Source of the DNA: an uncultured Lachnospiraceae bacterium
Lineage (GTDB): Bacteria; Bacillota; Clostridia; Lachnospirales; Lachnospiraceae
DNA length: 64,000 nt
Reading direction: 5' to 3'
NCBI GenBank assembly: GCA_946414885.1
Contig: CAMKQH010000017.1
Coordinates: 1-64,000, forward strand
Shown: piece by piece, positions 28,467 through 36,503 of the stretch
Numbering within the stretch: the stretch's first letter is position 1
Layout of the letters: the number at the start of each line of letters is the position of its first letter
Made by a program: the position numbers and the translations under genes
Notes under the pieces: generated by a model
Databases searched by the model: none
Seen by the model: the letters and a program-made list of their open reading frames with translations, nothing else
Told to the model about the DNA's origin: nothing

Positions 28467-29941
28467 ACAACGCTTCTTGCGGGAAGCTCGAAGGAAAGGC
28501 CGTCCTTGGTGATGGTAACGGCGTCGAAGTCGGCGCCCTGTACCTTGTTCGGAGCCTTGAAGGTATTGTGTGCGTCCATCTTGCCAGTCACGATCTGACC
28601 CTTAACGGACTTCACCTTACCGCTTGCGAAAGCGATCTCCATGGCCTCGGAAGCATCCAGGGACATGTTCGTCATGGTAACGTAGAGCTTACCATTCTTG
28701 TCAACGGTCACGGACTCCGTCAGCTTCTTTGCCTTCAGGTCGCCGATGCCCGCCTCGCTGTTTCCGGTGAGGGTGGACTCTACCAGGTCATTATCCTGAT
28801 GTACCTTGTACAGGTTGAATACGTGCCAGGTCGGGGTCTTGATCATCTTCTTGCCTTCTGTAAGGATCACGGATTGCAGTACGTTCACCATCTGTGCGAT
28901 GTTAGCCATCTTTACGCGGTCACAGTTCTTGTTGAAGAGGTTCAGGTTGATGCCAGCCACAAGCGCATCCCTAATGGTATTCTGCTGATACAGGAATCCG
29001 GGATTGGTTCCGGGCTCCACGTCATACCAGGTGCCCCACTCGTCAATGATCATGCCGATCTTCTTGTCGGGATCGAACTGATCCATGATGGCACCGTGAC
29101 GCGCGATCAGCGTCTCCATAAACATGGTCTTATCCATGGTGGCATACCATTCTTCCTTGGAGAACTCCGTTGCGGATCCCTTGTGCTCCCATTTACCGCT
29201 GGGTACCGTGTAATAATGCAGAGAAAGACCGTTCATGAAGCCAAAGCCATGATCAAAGCAGGTCTCCAGCACCTTTTCGGTCCAGTGATAGTCATTACTG
29301 TTTGCACCGCAGGCGATCTTTGCGATGGGATGCTCATGATCATAATTGCGGATATAGGTCTGATATCTGCGGAACAGGTCTCCGTAATACTCGGGGCGCA
29401 TGTTGCCGCCGCAGCCCCAGTTCTCGTTGCCGACGCCAAAATAATCAACCGTCCAAGGCTCCTCATGACCATTTTCCTTACGCTGGTCAGCCATGGGGGA
29501 CACGCCCTTAAAGGTCATGTACTCCACCCACTCGCTCATCTCCTGAACGGTGCCGCTTCCCACGTTGCCGTTCACGTAGGTCTTACAGCCAAGCTGGCGG
29601 CAGAGCTCCATGAATTCATGGGTGCCAAAGCTGTTGTCCTCAACAACGCCGCCCCAGTGGGTATTGATCATCTTCTTGCGCTTTTCCTTAGGACCGATGC
29701 CGTCCTTCCAGTGATACTCGTCTGCAAAACAGCCGCCGGGCCAGCGAAGCACGGGAACCTTGATCTCCTTCAATGCTTCCACCACGTCCTTACGCATGCC
29801 GTTCACGTTCGGGATGTCAGAATTCTCCCCAACAAAAATTCCCTCATAAATGCATCTTCCCAGATGCTCAGAAAAATGTCCCTGCAGTTCGGGATTTACG
29901 TGTCCCTGCTTTACCTCAGGATTAACAAATAATTTTGCCAC
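28439..29941 (-). CDS. abfA: Alpha-L-arabinofuranosidase, GH51
   Basis: 500 residues, normal for intracellular GH51 enzymes, which release L-arabinose from arabino-oligosaccharides. The N-terminus has [17 protein letters not shown] and [15 protein letters not shown]. The acid/base Glu is in [11 protein letters not shown] and the nucleophile Glu in [10 protein letters not shown]. There is no signal peptide, so it acts on imported oligosaccharides. It has its own promoter with two flanking AAACGATTTA sites and is monocistronic. The codon choice looks like that of a well-expressed gene. Confidence 0.95.
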   Translation of the reverse strand: MAKLFVNPEVKQGHVNPELQGHFSEHLGRCIYEGIFVGENSDIPNVNGMRKDVVEALKEIKVPVLRWPGGCFADEYHWKDGIGPKEKRKKMINTHWGGVVEDNSFGTHEFMELCRQLGCKTYVNGNVGSGTVQEMSEWVEYMTFKGVSPMADQRKENGHEEPWTVDYFGVGNENWGCGGNMRPEYYGDLFRRYQTYIRNYDHEHPIAKIACGANSNDYHWTEKVLETCFDHGFGFMNGLSLHYYTVPSGKWEHKGSATEFSKEEWYATMDKTMFMETLIARHGAIMDQFDPDKKIGMIIDEWGTWYDVEPGTNPGFLYQQNTIRDALVAGINLNLFNKNCDRVKMANIAQMVNVLQSVILTEGKKMIKTPTWHVFNLYKVHQDNDLVESTLTGNSEAGIGDLKAKKLTESVTVDKNGKLYVTMTNMSLDASEAMEIAFASGKVKSVKGQIVTGKMDAHNTFKAPNKVQGADFDAVTITKDGLSFELPARSVVLLEVTLKK

Positions 29942-29965
29942 GCTGTTTCCTCCTTTATTTCATCG

Positions 29966-30057
29966 TAAAAACGATTTATTTTCAATTCTTAACTATACTA
30001 TATCTGTAATTTCGGAGAAATGCAATGCTTTTTGGCAAATTTTATAAATCGTTTTAC
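29966..30057 (-). promoter_or_regulatory. GH51 promoter flanked by two inverted AAAACGATTTAT sites
   Basis: Minus strand -35 TTGCAT (30020-30025), 17-bp spacer, -10 TATAGT (29997-30002). One site, AAAACGATTTAT, lies upstream at 30044-30057 and reads on the minus strand. Another in the opposite orientation lies downstream at 29966-29979. Centre-to-centre distance is about 78 bp. This arrangement suggests operators for a repressor, possibly with looping. Confidence 0.55.
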
Positions 30058-30084
30058 CCTTTCTTATCACATTCCTGAAACAAT

Positions 30085-30117
30085 CAAAAAAGGAGCCCTG
30101 AATCCTCAGCACTCCTT
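30085..30117 (-). terminator. Terminator of the peptide export operon
   Basis: AGGAGTGCTGA...TCAGGGCTCCT followed by TTTTTTG on the minus strand, 10 bp after the HlyD-like gene. Confidence 0.8.
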
Positions 30118-30127
30118 CCATCAAAAC

Positions 30128-31207
30128 TCAATTGATGCTCTCCAAAACGTATTGTAACACGCTCTTCCTGTCCGTGACAATCTTTACTTGACAGAAAAGT
30201 CCGCTCATCAGGGAAATCGTCTCGCCTTTCTTGTTGGTCAGCGTTGTCGCGTCACAGTCGATCCAGACCGGGAAATAAGACATGCCGCTGTTTTGGTCAA
30301 ATTCCGCCTCCTTGGCAATCTTGCAGATGCGTCCGGTGAGGGTTCCGTATTCCGTGGAGGGGAAGGCTCCAATCTCAAACTTTACTTCCTGCCCCTCGCG
30401 GATCTTTCCAATATCAGTGTTCAGCACAATAGCCTGCGCCTGAAAGGTCTTTTGTTGTTCCGGATAAATTTGGCCAACCTGGCTGTCGGCATACAGGATC
30501 CCGCCAGTTTCTAATTTGTCTGATGCGTAAAAGTACCCATCGTCTTTCGCGCGAATGACAAATTTACCATTGACAAAATCTTCCGCAGCAATGCCCTGGG
30601 TAAGTTCCCGATACTCCTCTTCCAGCGTTTGGAGTTCCTTTTGCACGCTTGACTTTTCATTCAAAACGCTACGCGCAAACGTGATCTTGTCAGTCTTGAC
30701 CTCTTCCAACTGAAGGAGAAAAAGTTTTTTCCGGATCTGGAATTCTTCAAAAAAGAGGTTGTCCTTCATGGCGTCAAGCTGCGCCGCGTCAAGCTCCTCC
30801 ATCGTCACCGCGTCGCCATTCAAAAACCCGTTATATACCTTCAGAATGGCCAGATGCTCCTGCGCTTTCCGCAGCTTTTCATAATCATCATTCATGCCAT
30901 TGTCATTTGACAGGCTTTCCAATTCCAGCAGCGCGTCACCGCTTTGCACTCTTTGTCCGTCCGAGACGCAAACCTTTGTGATCCTGGCGTTATAGTCACA
31001 ATTCACCGCCACGCGATCCCCCGTATCCAGAATAACGCCGTCGCATTCCGTGACTTCGTCGATCTTGGAAACGGTCATCCACAGAAGGGAGATGATAGTG
31101 ATTCCAAACAAAACGTATACAAATCCCACGATCGCAGGATTTGGTTTTTTCTCATAAATCTCCGTACTTTCCGAGAGATTTTTCATGTCTATTATGATCG
31201 GTTTCAA
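30128..31207 (-). CDS. HlyD-like secretion accessory (adaptor) protein
   Basis: 359 residues. One N-terminal membrane helix (AIVGFVYVLFGITIISLLWMTV), a lipoyl/barrel-sandwich half (DGVILDTGDRVAVNCDYNARITKV), a long coiled coil (about residues 100-210) and a second half with GYFYASDKLETGGILYADSQVGQIYP. This is the adaptor partner of C39-type bacteriocin exporters. The start is a TTG at 31207, with GGAGGGG 7 bp upstream inside the last codons of the transporter gene. It is translationally coupled to that gene. Confidence 0.87.
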   Translation of the reverse strand: MKPIIIDMKNLSESTEIYEKKPNPAIVGFVYVLFGITIISLLWMTVSKIDEVTECDGVILDTGDRVAVNCDYNARITKVCVSDGQRVQSGDALLELESLSNDNGMNDDYEKLRKAQEHLAILKVYNGFLNGDAVTMEELDAAQLDAMKDNLFFEEFQIRKKLFLLQLEEVKTDKITFARSVLNEKSSVQKELQTLEEEYRELTQGIAAEDFVNGKFVIRAKDDGYFYASDKLETGGILYADSQVGQIYPEQQKTFQAQAIVLNTDIGKIREGQEVKFEIGAFPSTEYGTLTGRICKIAKEAEFDQNSGMSYFPVWIDCDATTLTNKKGETISLMSGLFCQVKIVTDRKSVLQYVLESIN

Positions 31208-31211
31208 CTCG

Positions 31212-33413
31212 CTACCCCTCCATGCCGTCGCCCAGAGACTGCTGCCTTACAAGCTCCGCGTATTTTCCATTCATGGCGATCAGTTCCTTGTGCGTTCCCT
31301 CTTCGATGATCCTACCCTTTTGCATGACAAAAATTTTGTCACAATTCTTGATCGTGCTAAGCCGGTGCGCGATAAAGATTGTCGTCACGTCCTTTGCGTA
31401 TTCGTGAATCGTCACGTCCAGCGCCCTTTCCGTAATGGAATCGAGATTGCTGGTCGCCTCGTCAAGGATCAGAACGTCCGGCTTTTTCAACATTGCCCTT
31501 GCAATTGCCAGTCGCTGTCTCTGACCACCGGATAAGTTGGCTCCGTTCTCTTCCAGAAAAGTTTCATATCGAAGCGGGAGCTCGTTGATGAAATCATGGG
31601 CCTGCGCCATCTTGGTCGCTTCCACGACTTCATCCATCGTCACGTCATCCATGCCCAGGGTCAGATTTTCATAGATGGTCCCGCTGAACAAGAAGGTTTC
31701 CTGCGGGATGTAAGCAATTCTTTCACGCAGCGCCTCGATCTGGATGTCTTCAATGCTCCGGTCGCCAATCAGGATCTCGCCTTTTTCCGGCGCATACATG
31801 TGCAAAAGCAGCTTGGAAAGCGTCGTCTTGCCGGAACCGCTTTCTCCCACAAACGCAACGTTGCTTCCCCTTGGAATGTCCAGGGTAATGCTTTCCAACA
31901 CAAGCCGCCTGGTACCATATCGGAAATCCAGATCACGGATCTTTATGTCTCCCTTGAGGGTTTCCGGCACGGCCTTATGCAATTCTCTCTCCGTCTTTTC
32001 TGCCTCCAGGTCAAGGATCTCGCCCAATCTGTCCGCTGCCACCACGGCAGTCTGCATTTGCGGCTGTAAATCGATCAGGTTCTTGATGGGATCCAAAAAG
32101 TATACCAGCAACGCATTGAACGTGATCAGGCCGCCGGCCGTCATTTCGCCGTTGATGACGCTGACCGCGCCAATCCAAAGAATGACCACGCCGCCGATCA
32201 GCTCCACGGTCGTTTTTAATCCTTCCTGGACGTTGCCTACCCAAGAAAGCTTGAAAATGCTTTTCAATAGCCTTACAAATTTGATTTCCGTGTTAAGCTT
32301 TGTCCTGCGCTCCGCATTATAAGCCTTCACCGTCTGAATGCCGTTTAAAGATTCCACCATGTAAGACGTCAGCTGCGCGTTATCCTCCATCACGTGTTCA
32401 TTCAGTTTACGGTACCAGTCCTTAAAGACCAAAACGATAACGGCGTAGAGCACCACCATGACCACCGAAACAAAGAAAAGCTTTACGTTTTGCGTGCATA
32501 AAATGACGGCGCCGGCCACCACCATCAGGGTGTCGATCATGATCGTCAGGGTCGCTCCCGAAATGGCATCCCGGACCTTTCCTGCATCCGTAAAACGGGA
32601 AATGATCTCGCCCACTTTTCTTGTTCCAAAGAAATTCATGGGCAGATCCATGACGTGACGGTAATAACCAAGGAGCAGGGAAATATCGAGCTTTTGGCTC
32701 AGGTACAACATCATGTGCGCCCTGATCATGCCGAGTGCAACCTTAAAAAGACTCAGCAGGATCATGCCGATGGAAAGCGCCGTCAGCGTTTTCATCAAAC
32801 CGCAGGGCAGAACTTTATCGATCAGCGCTTTGAAATAAAAAGCGCCCAACATCCCAAAAAGCGTATAGATCAAAGACGCCAGGAATATATAAAGAAAAAG
32901 ATTCCTTTGAGGCAGCAGAAGATGGAAAAACCGGCTGAATAGCCCCTTGGTCTCCACTCCCTTTTTGAACGTCTCATTTTTTGTTAAAAGAATCAGCACG
33001 CCGCTCCACGCATACTCCGGCGGCCTGTCTTCCGTACCAGTCTCTCCAAAGAATTCCTCTGGTTTTAGTTTTACGATTCCCTTGCCGGGGTCGGCGATCA
33101 CGATCTCTTTTTTAGTGATCTTATGCACCACGACGTAGTGCATAAGATTCCCGTTCACGATCATATGTGCAATGCAGGGGAGTGGAAAATCCGAATAAAA
33201 ATCCTCTTTTTCGCCCTGTACGCCTTTTGCGGTAAAGCCAAGGCTTTCCGCTGCCTTAACCATGCCATACGCATTGGTTCCCTGCGTATCCGTTCCGGCA
33301 ACCTCGCGGATTTTCGTGATTCCAATCTTATATCCATTCTGTTTACAGATCGTTGCCAGACATGCCGCACCGCAGTCCGTTACGTCATGCTGCTTTACGC
33401 AATAATACCTCAT
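31212..33413 (-). CDS. Peptide exporter with C39 peptidase domain (ABC type)
   Basis: About 733 residues. The N-terminal C39 cysteine protease has QHDVTDCGAACLA (catalytic Cys14), a His in NLMHYVVVHKI and ADPGKG. Six membrane helices fill about residues 160-440. The ATPase has Walker A GESGSGKTT, signature LSGGQRQR and Walker B VLILDEATSNLD. Such exporters cut double-glycine leaders while exporting the peptide. The ATG at 33413 is preferred over the track's GTG. The substrate is almost certainly the 50-residue precursor just upstream. Confidence 0.94.
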   Translation of the reverse strand: MRYYCVKQHDVTDCGAACLATICKQNGYKIGITKIREVAGTDTQGTNAYGMVKAAESLGFTAKGVQGEKEDFYSDFPLPCIAHMIVNGNLMHYVVVHKITKKEIVIADPGKGIVKLKPEEFFGETGTEDRPPEYAWSGVLILLTKNETFKKGVETKGLFSRFFHLLLPQRNLFLYIFLASLIYTLFGMLGAFYFKALIDKVLPCGLMKTLTALSIGMILLSLFKVALGMIRAHMMLYLSQKLDISLLLGYYRHVMDLPMNFFGTRKVGEIISRFTDAGKVRDAISGATLTIMIDTLMVVAGAVILCTQNVKLFFVSVVMVVLYAVIVLVFKDWYRKLNEHVMEDNAQLTSYMVESLNGIQTVKAYNAERRTKLNTEIKFVRLLKSIFKLSWVGNVQEGLKTTVELIGGVVILWIGAVSVINGEMTAGGLITFNALLVYFLDPIKNLIDLQPQMQTAVVAADRLGEILDLEAEKTERELHKAVPETLKGDIKIRDLDFRYGTRRLVLESITLDIPRGSNVAFVGESGSGKTTLSKLLLHMYAPEKGEILIGDRSIEDIQIEALRERIAYIPQETFLFSGTIYENLTLGMDDVTMDEVVEATKMAQAHDFINELPLRYETFLEENGANLSGGQRQRLAIARAMLKKPDVLILDEATSNLDSITERALDVTIHEYAKDVTTIFIAHRLSTIKNCDKIFVMQKGRIIEEGTHKELIAMNGKYAELVRQQSLGDGMEG

Positions 33414-33520
33414 GAATCCCACCCCATACCATTATTCTCTCCGGCGTTAAGCCAGGGAGCTTCGTTTGTTTCCAACCCTTTTATTCTATGACAAACGATG
33501 ATTGTACGTCAATGATGTCA

Positions 33521-33559
33521 AAACGGGCTAAGTCATGCCGAAGCATGCTCAGCCCGCCT
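33521..33559 (-). terminator. Hairpin between peptide gene and exporter gene
   Basis: Minus strand GGCGGGCTGAGCATGC-TTCG-GCATGACTTAGCCCG followed by TTTTG. Likely a partial terminator reducing exporter expression relative to the peptide. Confidence 0.6.
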
Positions 33560-33595
33560 AAGTCTTCTCATATTCAGTTTTTGCTTTTAGCACCC

Positions 33596-33630
33596 AAAAA
33601 GGCGTCTCATTACTTACGAAACAAGTGCCT
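33596..33630 (-). terminator. Compound hairpin after the double-glycine peptide gene
   Basis: AGGC...GCCT closes an inner ACTT/AAGT hairpin and is followed by TTTTT on the minus strand, immediately after the peptide stop codon. Confidence 0.5.
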
Positions 33631-33632
33631 AA

Positions 33633-33785
33633 TTAATATGCCTTACCCTTGTAGTAATATCTGATGCCGCTGTTGCTGGATACCTGAACCAGTCTGATGA
33701 GGTTCCAGTTTGCATCATAGCTGGGAACATAGTAGAAACCGCCATTAACGTTCATCATTTCGTTCTCATTCATTACGTTAAACAT
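33633..33785 (-). CDS. Double-glycine leader peptide precursor (bacteriocin or pheromone), 50 residues
   Basis: Absent from the ORF track because of its size. AGGAGG lies 8 bp before the ATG. The leader MFNVMNENEMMNVNGG matches the class II/C39 leader pattern (E-hydrophobic-x-x-V-x-G-G). The predicted mature peptide starts FYYVPSYDANWNLIRL and ends GIRYYYKGKAY. It has 34 residues, seven Tyr, net charge about +3 and no Cys. It lies upstream of the C39 exporter and downstream of a LytTR box promoter. No immunity gene is recognised. It could be an antimicrobial peptide, the pheromone, or both. Confidence 0.85.
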   Translation of the reverse strand: MFNVMNENEMMNVNGGFYYVPSYDANWNLIRLVQVSSNSGIRYYYKGKAY

Positions 33786-33918
33786 ATTACTCTTCCTCCT
33801 CTTAAATAAACTTGAATTGTTTTCAATTGCCTGCGCATGACAAATTGAATATTATAAAATGGTTACGTGTCGACTAAAACCAAATTATACCAATAGGCCA
33901 ATCCCTAATCTAGATTTT

Positions 33919-33990
33919 ATTATGGGTATCCACCGTTAAAAAATCAACCAGATATGGATGAACGACGTATTTTTTTGATGAACGACGTAT
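33919..33990 (-). promoter_or_regulatory. LytTR-type promoter P2 for the double-glycine peptide
   Basis: Two direct repeats GATGAACGACGTAT (plus-strand reading) at 33957-33970 and 33977-33990 have a 20-bp period. The -10 CATAAT (33919-33924, minus strand) is 32 bp away. No good -35 is present, as expected for an activator-dependent promoter. The boxes begin 6 bp after the response regulator stop. The leader to the peptide ATG is about 130 nt. Confidence 0.75.
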
Positions 33991-33995
33991 CGGCT

Positions 33996-34715
33996 CTATT
34001 TATTTCTGTCGATCGTAATTTTTTTGATAAAGGAAAAATATGCTTCTTTTACGCTTTGATAATACTTCCTTCCAATCGGCACGGAGCTGCCATTCGTCAT
34101 CTGCAGCGCCACCCCGATCATTTTCTCAACGTATTGAAGGTTTACCAAATAAGATTTGTGCGTCCGCAACATGGTTGTTCCCTTCATCTGCGCTTCCATG
34201 GCTTTTATGCTGTCATATCCCGTGATCTCATCTTTCTTTGAATAAACGCTGACGTAATTCCCCTGGGCCTGGATAAAAAGAATCTGATCCAGCTTCAAAT
34301 AACAATCTCCGTCTACGGTTTTAAATGAGACGTCAATGTTCTCCCTGTTTTCCCGGACCACGGTCTTAAGGCAGGTTTCCACGCCGATCCTGTCAACAGG
34401 CTTCTCTAAAAAGGCCAGCGTTTTCAGGTCAATGGTTTCCCATCTCAGCTCCTTATGACTTGTCACAAAAACAATCCGCCAGATCCGTTCATTCCCGCGA
34501 ACTTTTTCCATGACCTGAAGGCCATCCATCCCAGGCATTTCAATGTCGAGAAAGAGCAAATGAATCTTATCGCCCTGATAGGCAAGCACTTCTTCCCCGG
34601 ACGCAAACTCTATGAATTGACATTCTTGATTTTGCGCATCCAAAAAAGAACCACATAGTTTTTTTACGTGGTCACGATACGCTTCTTCGTCATCGCATAT
34701 GCCAATGGTGATCAT
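33996..34715 (-). CDS. LytTR response regulator
   Basis: 239 residues. The receiver domain has acidic pair DD near the N-terminus (ICDDEEAYRD), phospho-acceptor Asp in LLFLDIEMPGMDGL, conserved Thr/Ser VTSH and Lys in LEKPV. The C-terminal LytTR DNA-binding domain contains LDQILFIQAQGNYVSVYS and MLRTHKSYLVNL. The start is ATG 34715 with GGAGG upstream; the track start is too far 5'. The partner kinase is two genes upstream. AgrA/ComE/BlpR-type regulators bind paired direct repeats such as those seen here. Confidence 0.93.
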   Translation of the reverse strand: MITIGICDDEEAYRDHVKKLCGSFLDAQNQECQFIEFASGEEVLAYQGDKIHLLFLDIEMPGMDGLQVMEKVRGNERIWRIVFVTSHKELRWETIDLKTLAFLEKPVDRIGVETCLKTVVRENRENIDVSFKTVDGDCYLKLDQILFIQAQGNYVSVYSKKDEITGYDSIKAMEAQMKGTTMLRTHKSYLVNLQYVEKMIGVALQMTNGSSVPIGRKYYQSVKEAYFSFIKKITIDRNK

Positions 34716-34802
34716 TTCCCCCTCCGCGCCAATAGAATTCCTTTCTTTTATTCTACATGATAAGAGGGAAAAACAAAAGACTTTTTCAAAATTGCGCAAT
34801 TT

Positions 34803-34833
34803 AAAAACACCACTTATTATAAGTGATGTTTTT
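34803..34833 (-). terminator. Terminator between the 25-residue ORF and the response regulator
   Basis: AAAAACATCACTT-ATAAT-AAGTGGTGTTTTT-type palindrome, 40 bp after the small ORF. It separates the small peptide transcript from the regulator gene. Confidence 0.75.
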
Positions 34834-34871
34834 AGTAACCCTCATGATTTCTCCGGCTCATGACTTGGTGT

Positions 34872-34949
34872 TTATTTTCCTCCCCCCAGAAGAATCCACA
34901 AAAGCTCCCACCAATCGAGCTGAGCCGAAATAATGCTTTCACCAAACAT
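34872..34949 (-). CDS. 25-residue Trp/Leu-rich peptide (candidate signal peptide)
   Basis: Too short for the ORF track. The ATG has GAGGA 4 bp and GGGGG 13 bp upstream and the ORF encodes MFGESIISAQLDWWELLWIL plus LGGGK. It lies between the kinase and response regulator genes, has its own LytTR-box promoter 29 nt upstream and its own terminator. The position is like that of agrD, comC or blpC, but the sequence lacks a double-glycine leader. It has one amphipathic/hydrophobic stretch with three Trp. It may be a leaderless pheromone, a leaderless bacteriocin or a regulatory peptide. No family was recognised. Confidence 0.65.
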   Translation of the reverse strand: MFGESIISAQLDWWELLWILLGGGK

Positions 34950-34977
34950 CGTTCCTCATCCCCCTTTTTACAATTTT

Positions 34978-35050
34978 ATTATGGGAATGCCCCAAGAAAA
35001 AATCAATAAAATTTGGATGAACGACGTTTTTTTTTGATGAACGACGTTTT
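34978..35050 (-). promoter_or_regulatory. LytTR-type promoter P1 for the 25-residue peptide
   Basis: Direct repeats GATGAACGACGTTT at 35016-35029 and 35036-35049, period 20 bp. The -10 CATAAT lies at 34978-34983, again 32 bp from the near repeat. The stretch around the -10 (CCCATAATAAAAT) and a TTGATTTTTT element between box and -10 are shared with P2. Confidence 0.75.
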
Positions 35051-35057
35051 TTCCTGA

Positions 35058-36347
35058 TCAAAGGATGATTTCCACGGTGAAAACGCCCTGTTCCACGCTC
35101 TTATGAAATTCACCATGAACTTTATCAACGGTATTCTGGATATTCAGCAGTCCAAACCCATGATTCTGAAAATCACTCTTTGTGGTTCCATAATGACTCT
35201 TCGGCTCTAAATTCTGCCGACAAGAATTTGAAATGCGAATGCATATCCGATCACGGAAAGTGCCGCAAGAAATCTGGATTTTTTTCTCCCTGCCCTCCTC
35301 CACTTGTCTCGTTGCTTCAACCGCATTACTCAAGAGATTGGAAAAGATGACGCAGAGATCAAAAACTTCCAGTTCCGTATGTCCAAGAAATCCACCGTCC
35401 CATTCCCATTGAACGCCTTCTTCCATCGCTTTCTGATGCCATTCGCTGATGATCGCATCCACGGCTCCCACGCCGGTAAACTTTTGAACCTCAAGCTTTC
35501 GCGTTTCCGCACGCATTCGCTCGACGTAGGACTTTAATTGCGGCAAGTCATTTGTTTGAATGCACTGCTCCAATGCCGTCAGATGAGCATTTATGTCATG
35601 GCGAAACCTTCGGATTTTCTGGTCACTTTCCATGATTTCCTTGATATGCGCCTCTTGCCTTTTCAGCGCCAGCTGATAGTACTCATTTTCCATCTTATAT
35701 TGCATGGCATGATTTTCAATGCTGGTTTGCCAGAAGATCAGAATGACAAAAATAAGCCCAACAATTACCCAACAAATGGACAATTGCAACGTCCAGTCGG
35801 AAAACTCCGTTTTTCCTTCCATCACTCCCTGCGATACCGCAATGATGACAAACAGACATCCCGCGCCCACAAGGGCAATCGCGTACTGTGGAATGCCGAA
35901 CCTCACCATCTCTCCCTCTACGCGTAGTCCTTTGAAAAGGAGAAAGAATATAAAGAATAAGAACGGGAAAAAAAACTGCATCAACAGACTCCATAAATTG
36001 GAATCGATAAAAGCCTGGTATGGGATCTTAAACACGAATGTCATAAGATAACTGCCCAAAATGTTGACCGCGCCCGGGACAAAAAAAACCATGGGAGACA
36101 GTAAAAGCGCCGTGATGCGCTTTTCTTTTACGAGAATGATGAGCGCCAAAATGGTAACGATGGTTATGCCTGGTCCCTTAAATGCGAACTCACCGGTCAA
36201 GTACATTGCCAAAACCAACAGGCAGGAACCGCCGATCACGGCAACCGATAATTTTGCGTTCCTATGAAATGGCACGCGCAAAATCCATCTGTAAACGACG
36301 TAATAGTTTAGAAATGCCATCAGAAAACTCGCAACCCACACAATCAT
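35058..36347 (-). CDS. Membrane sensor histidine kinase (GHKL, peptide-sensing type)
   Basis: 429 residues. The first ~200 form about six membrane helices, as in AgrC/ComD/BlpH-type sensors. A coiled coil leads to the phospho-acceptor motif RRFRHDINAHLTAL. The ATPase domain has the N-box IFSNLLSNAVEATRQ and NHGFGLLNIQNTV. AGAGG lies before the ATG. Downstream follow a LytTR-box promoter, the 25-residue ORF and the response regulator. It is expected to sense a secreted peptide from this locus. Confidence 0.9.
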   Translation of the reverse strand: MIVWVASFLMAFLNYYVVYRWILRVPFHRNAKLSVAVIGGSCLLVLAMYLTGEFAFKGPGITIVTILALIILVKEKRITALLLSPMVFFVPGAVNILGSYLMTFVFKIPYQAFIDSNLWSLLMQFFFPFLFFIFFLLFKGLRVEGEMVRFGIPQYAIALVGAGCLFVIIAVSQGVMEGKTEFSDWTLQLSICWVIVGLIFVILIFWQTSIENHAMQYKMENEYYQLALKRQEAHIKEIMESDQKIRRFRHDINAHLTALEQCIQTNDLPQLKSYVERMRAETRKLEVQKFTGVGAVDAIISEWHQKAMEEGVQWEWDGGFLGHTELEVFDLCVIFSNLLSNAVEATRQVEEGREKKIQISCGTFRDRICIRISNSCRQNLEPKSHYGTTKSDFQNHGFGLLNIQNTVDKVHGEFHKSVEQGVFTVEIIL

Positions 36348-36448
36348 TTTTTGCCTCTTTCAAAAGTCCGCAACCCGATTACCCCAGATCATCTTCTTAC
36401 CCAACCGCACCATTTTAAAAATACACTAGTTTCGCAAGTCTGGCAAGC

Positions 36449-36478
36449 AAAAAAGGAGCCCTGCCAGGCAGGGCTCCC
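36449..36478 (-). terminator. Terminator of the isomerase operon
   Basis: GGAGCCCTGCC-T-GGCAGGGCTCC followed by TTTTTT on the minus strand, a near-perfect 11-bp stem. Confidence 0.9.
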
Positions 36479-36503
36479 AAAAAAGTTTCCGTTTTCGTTT
36501 ATC

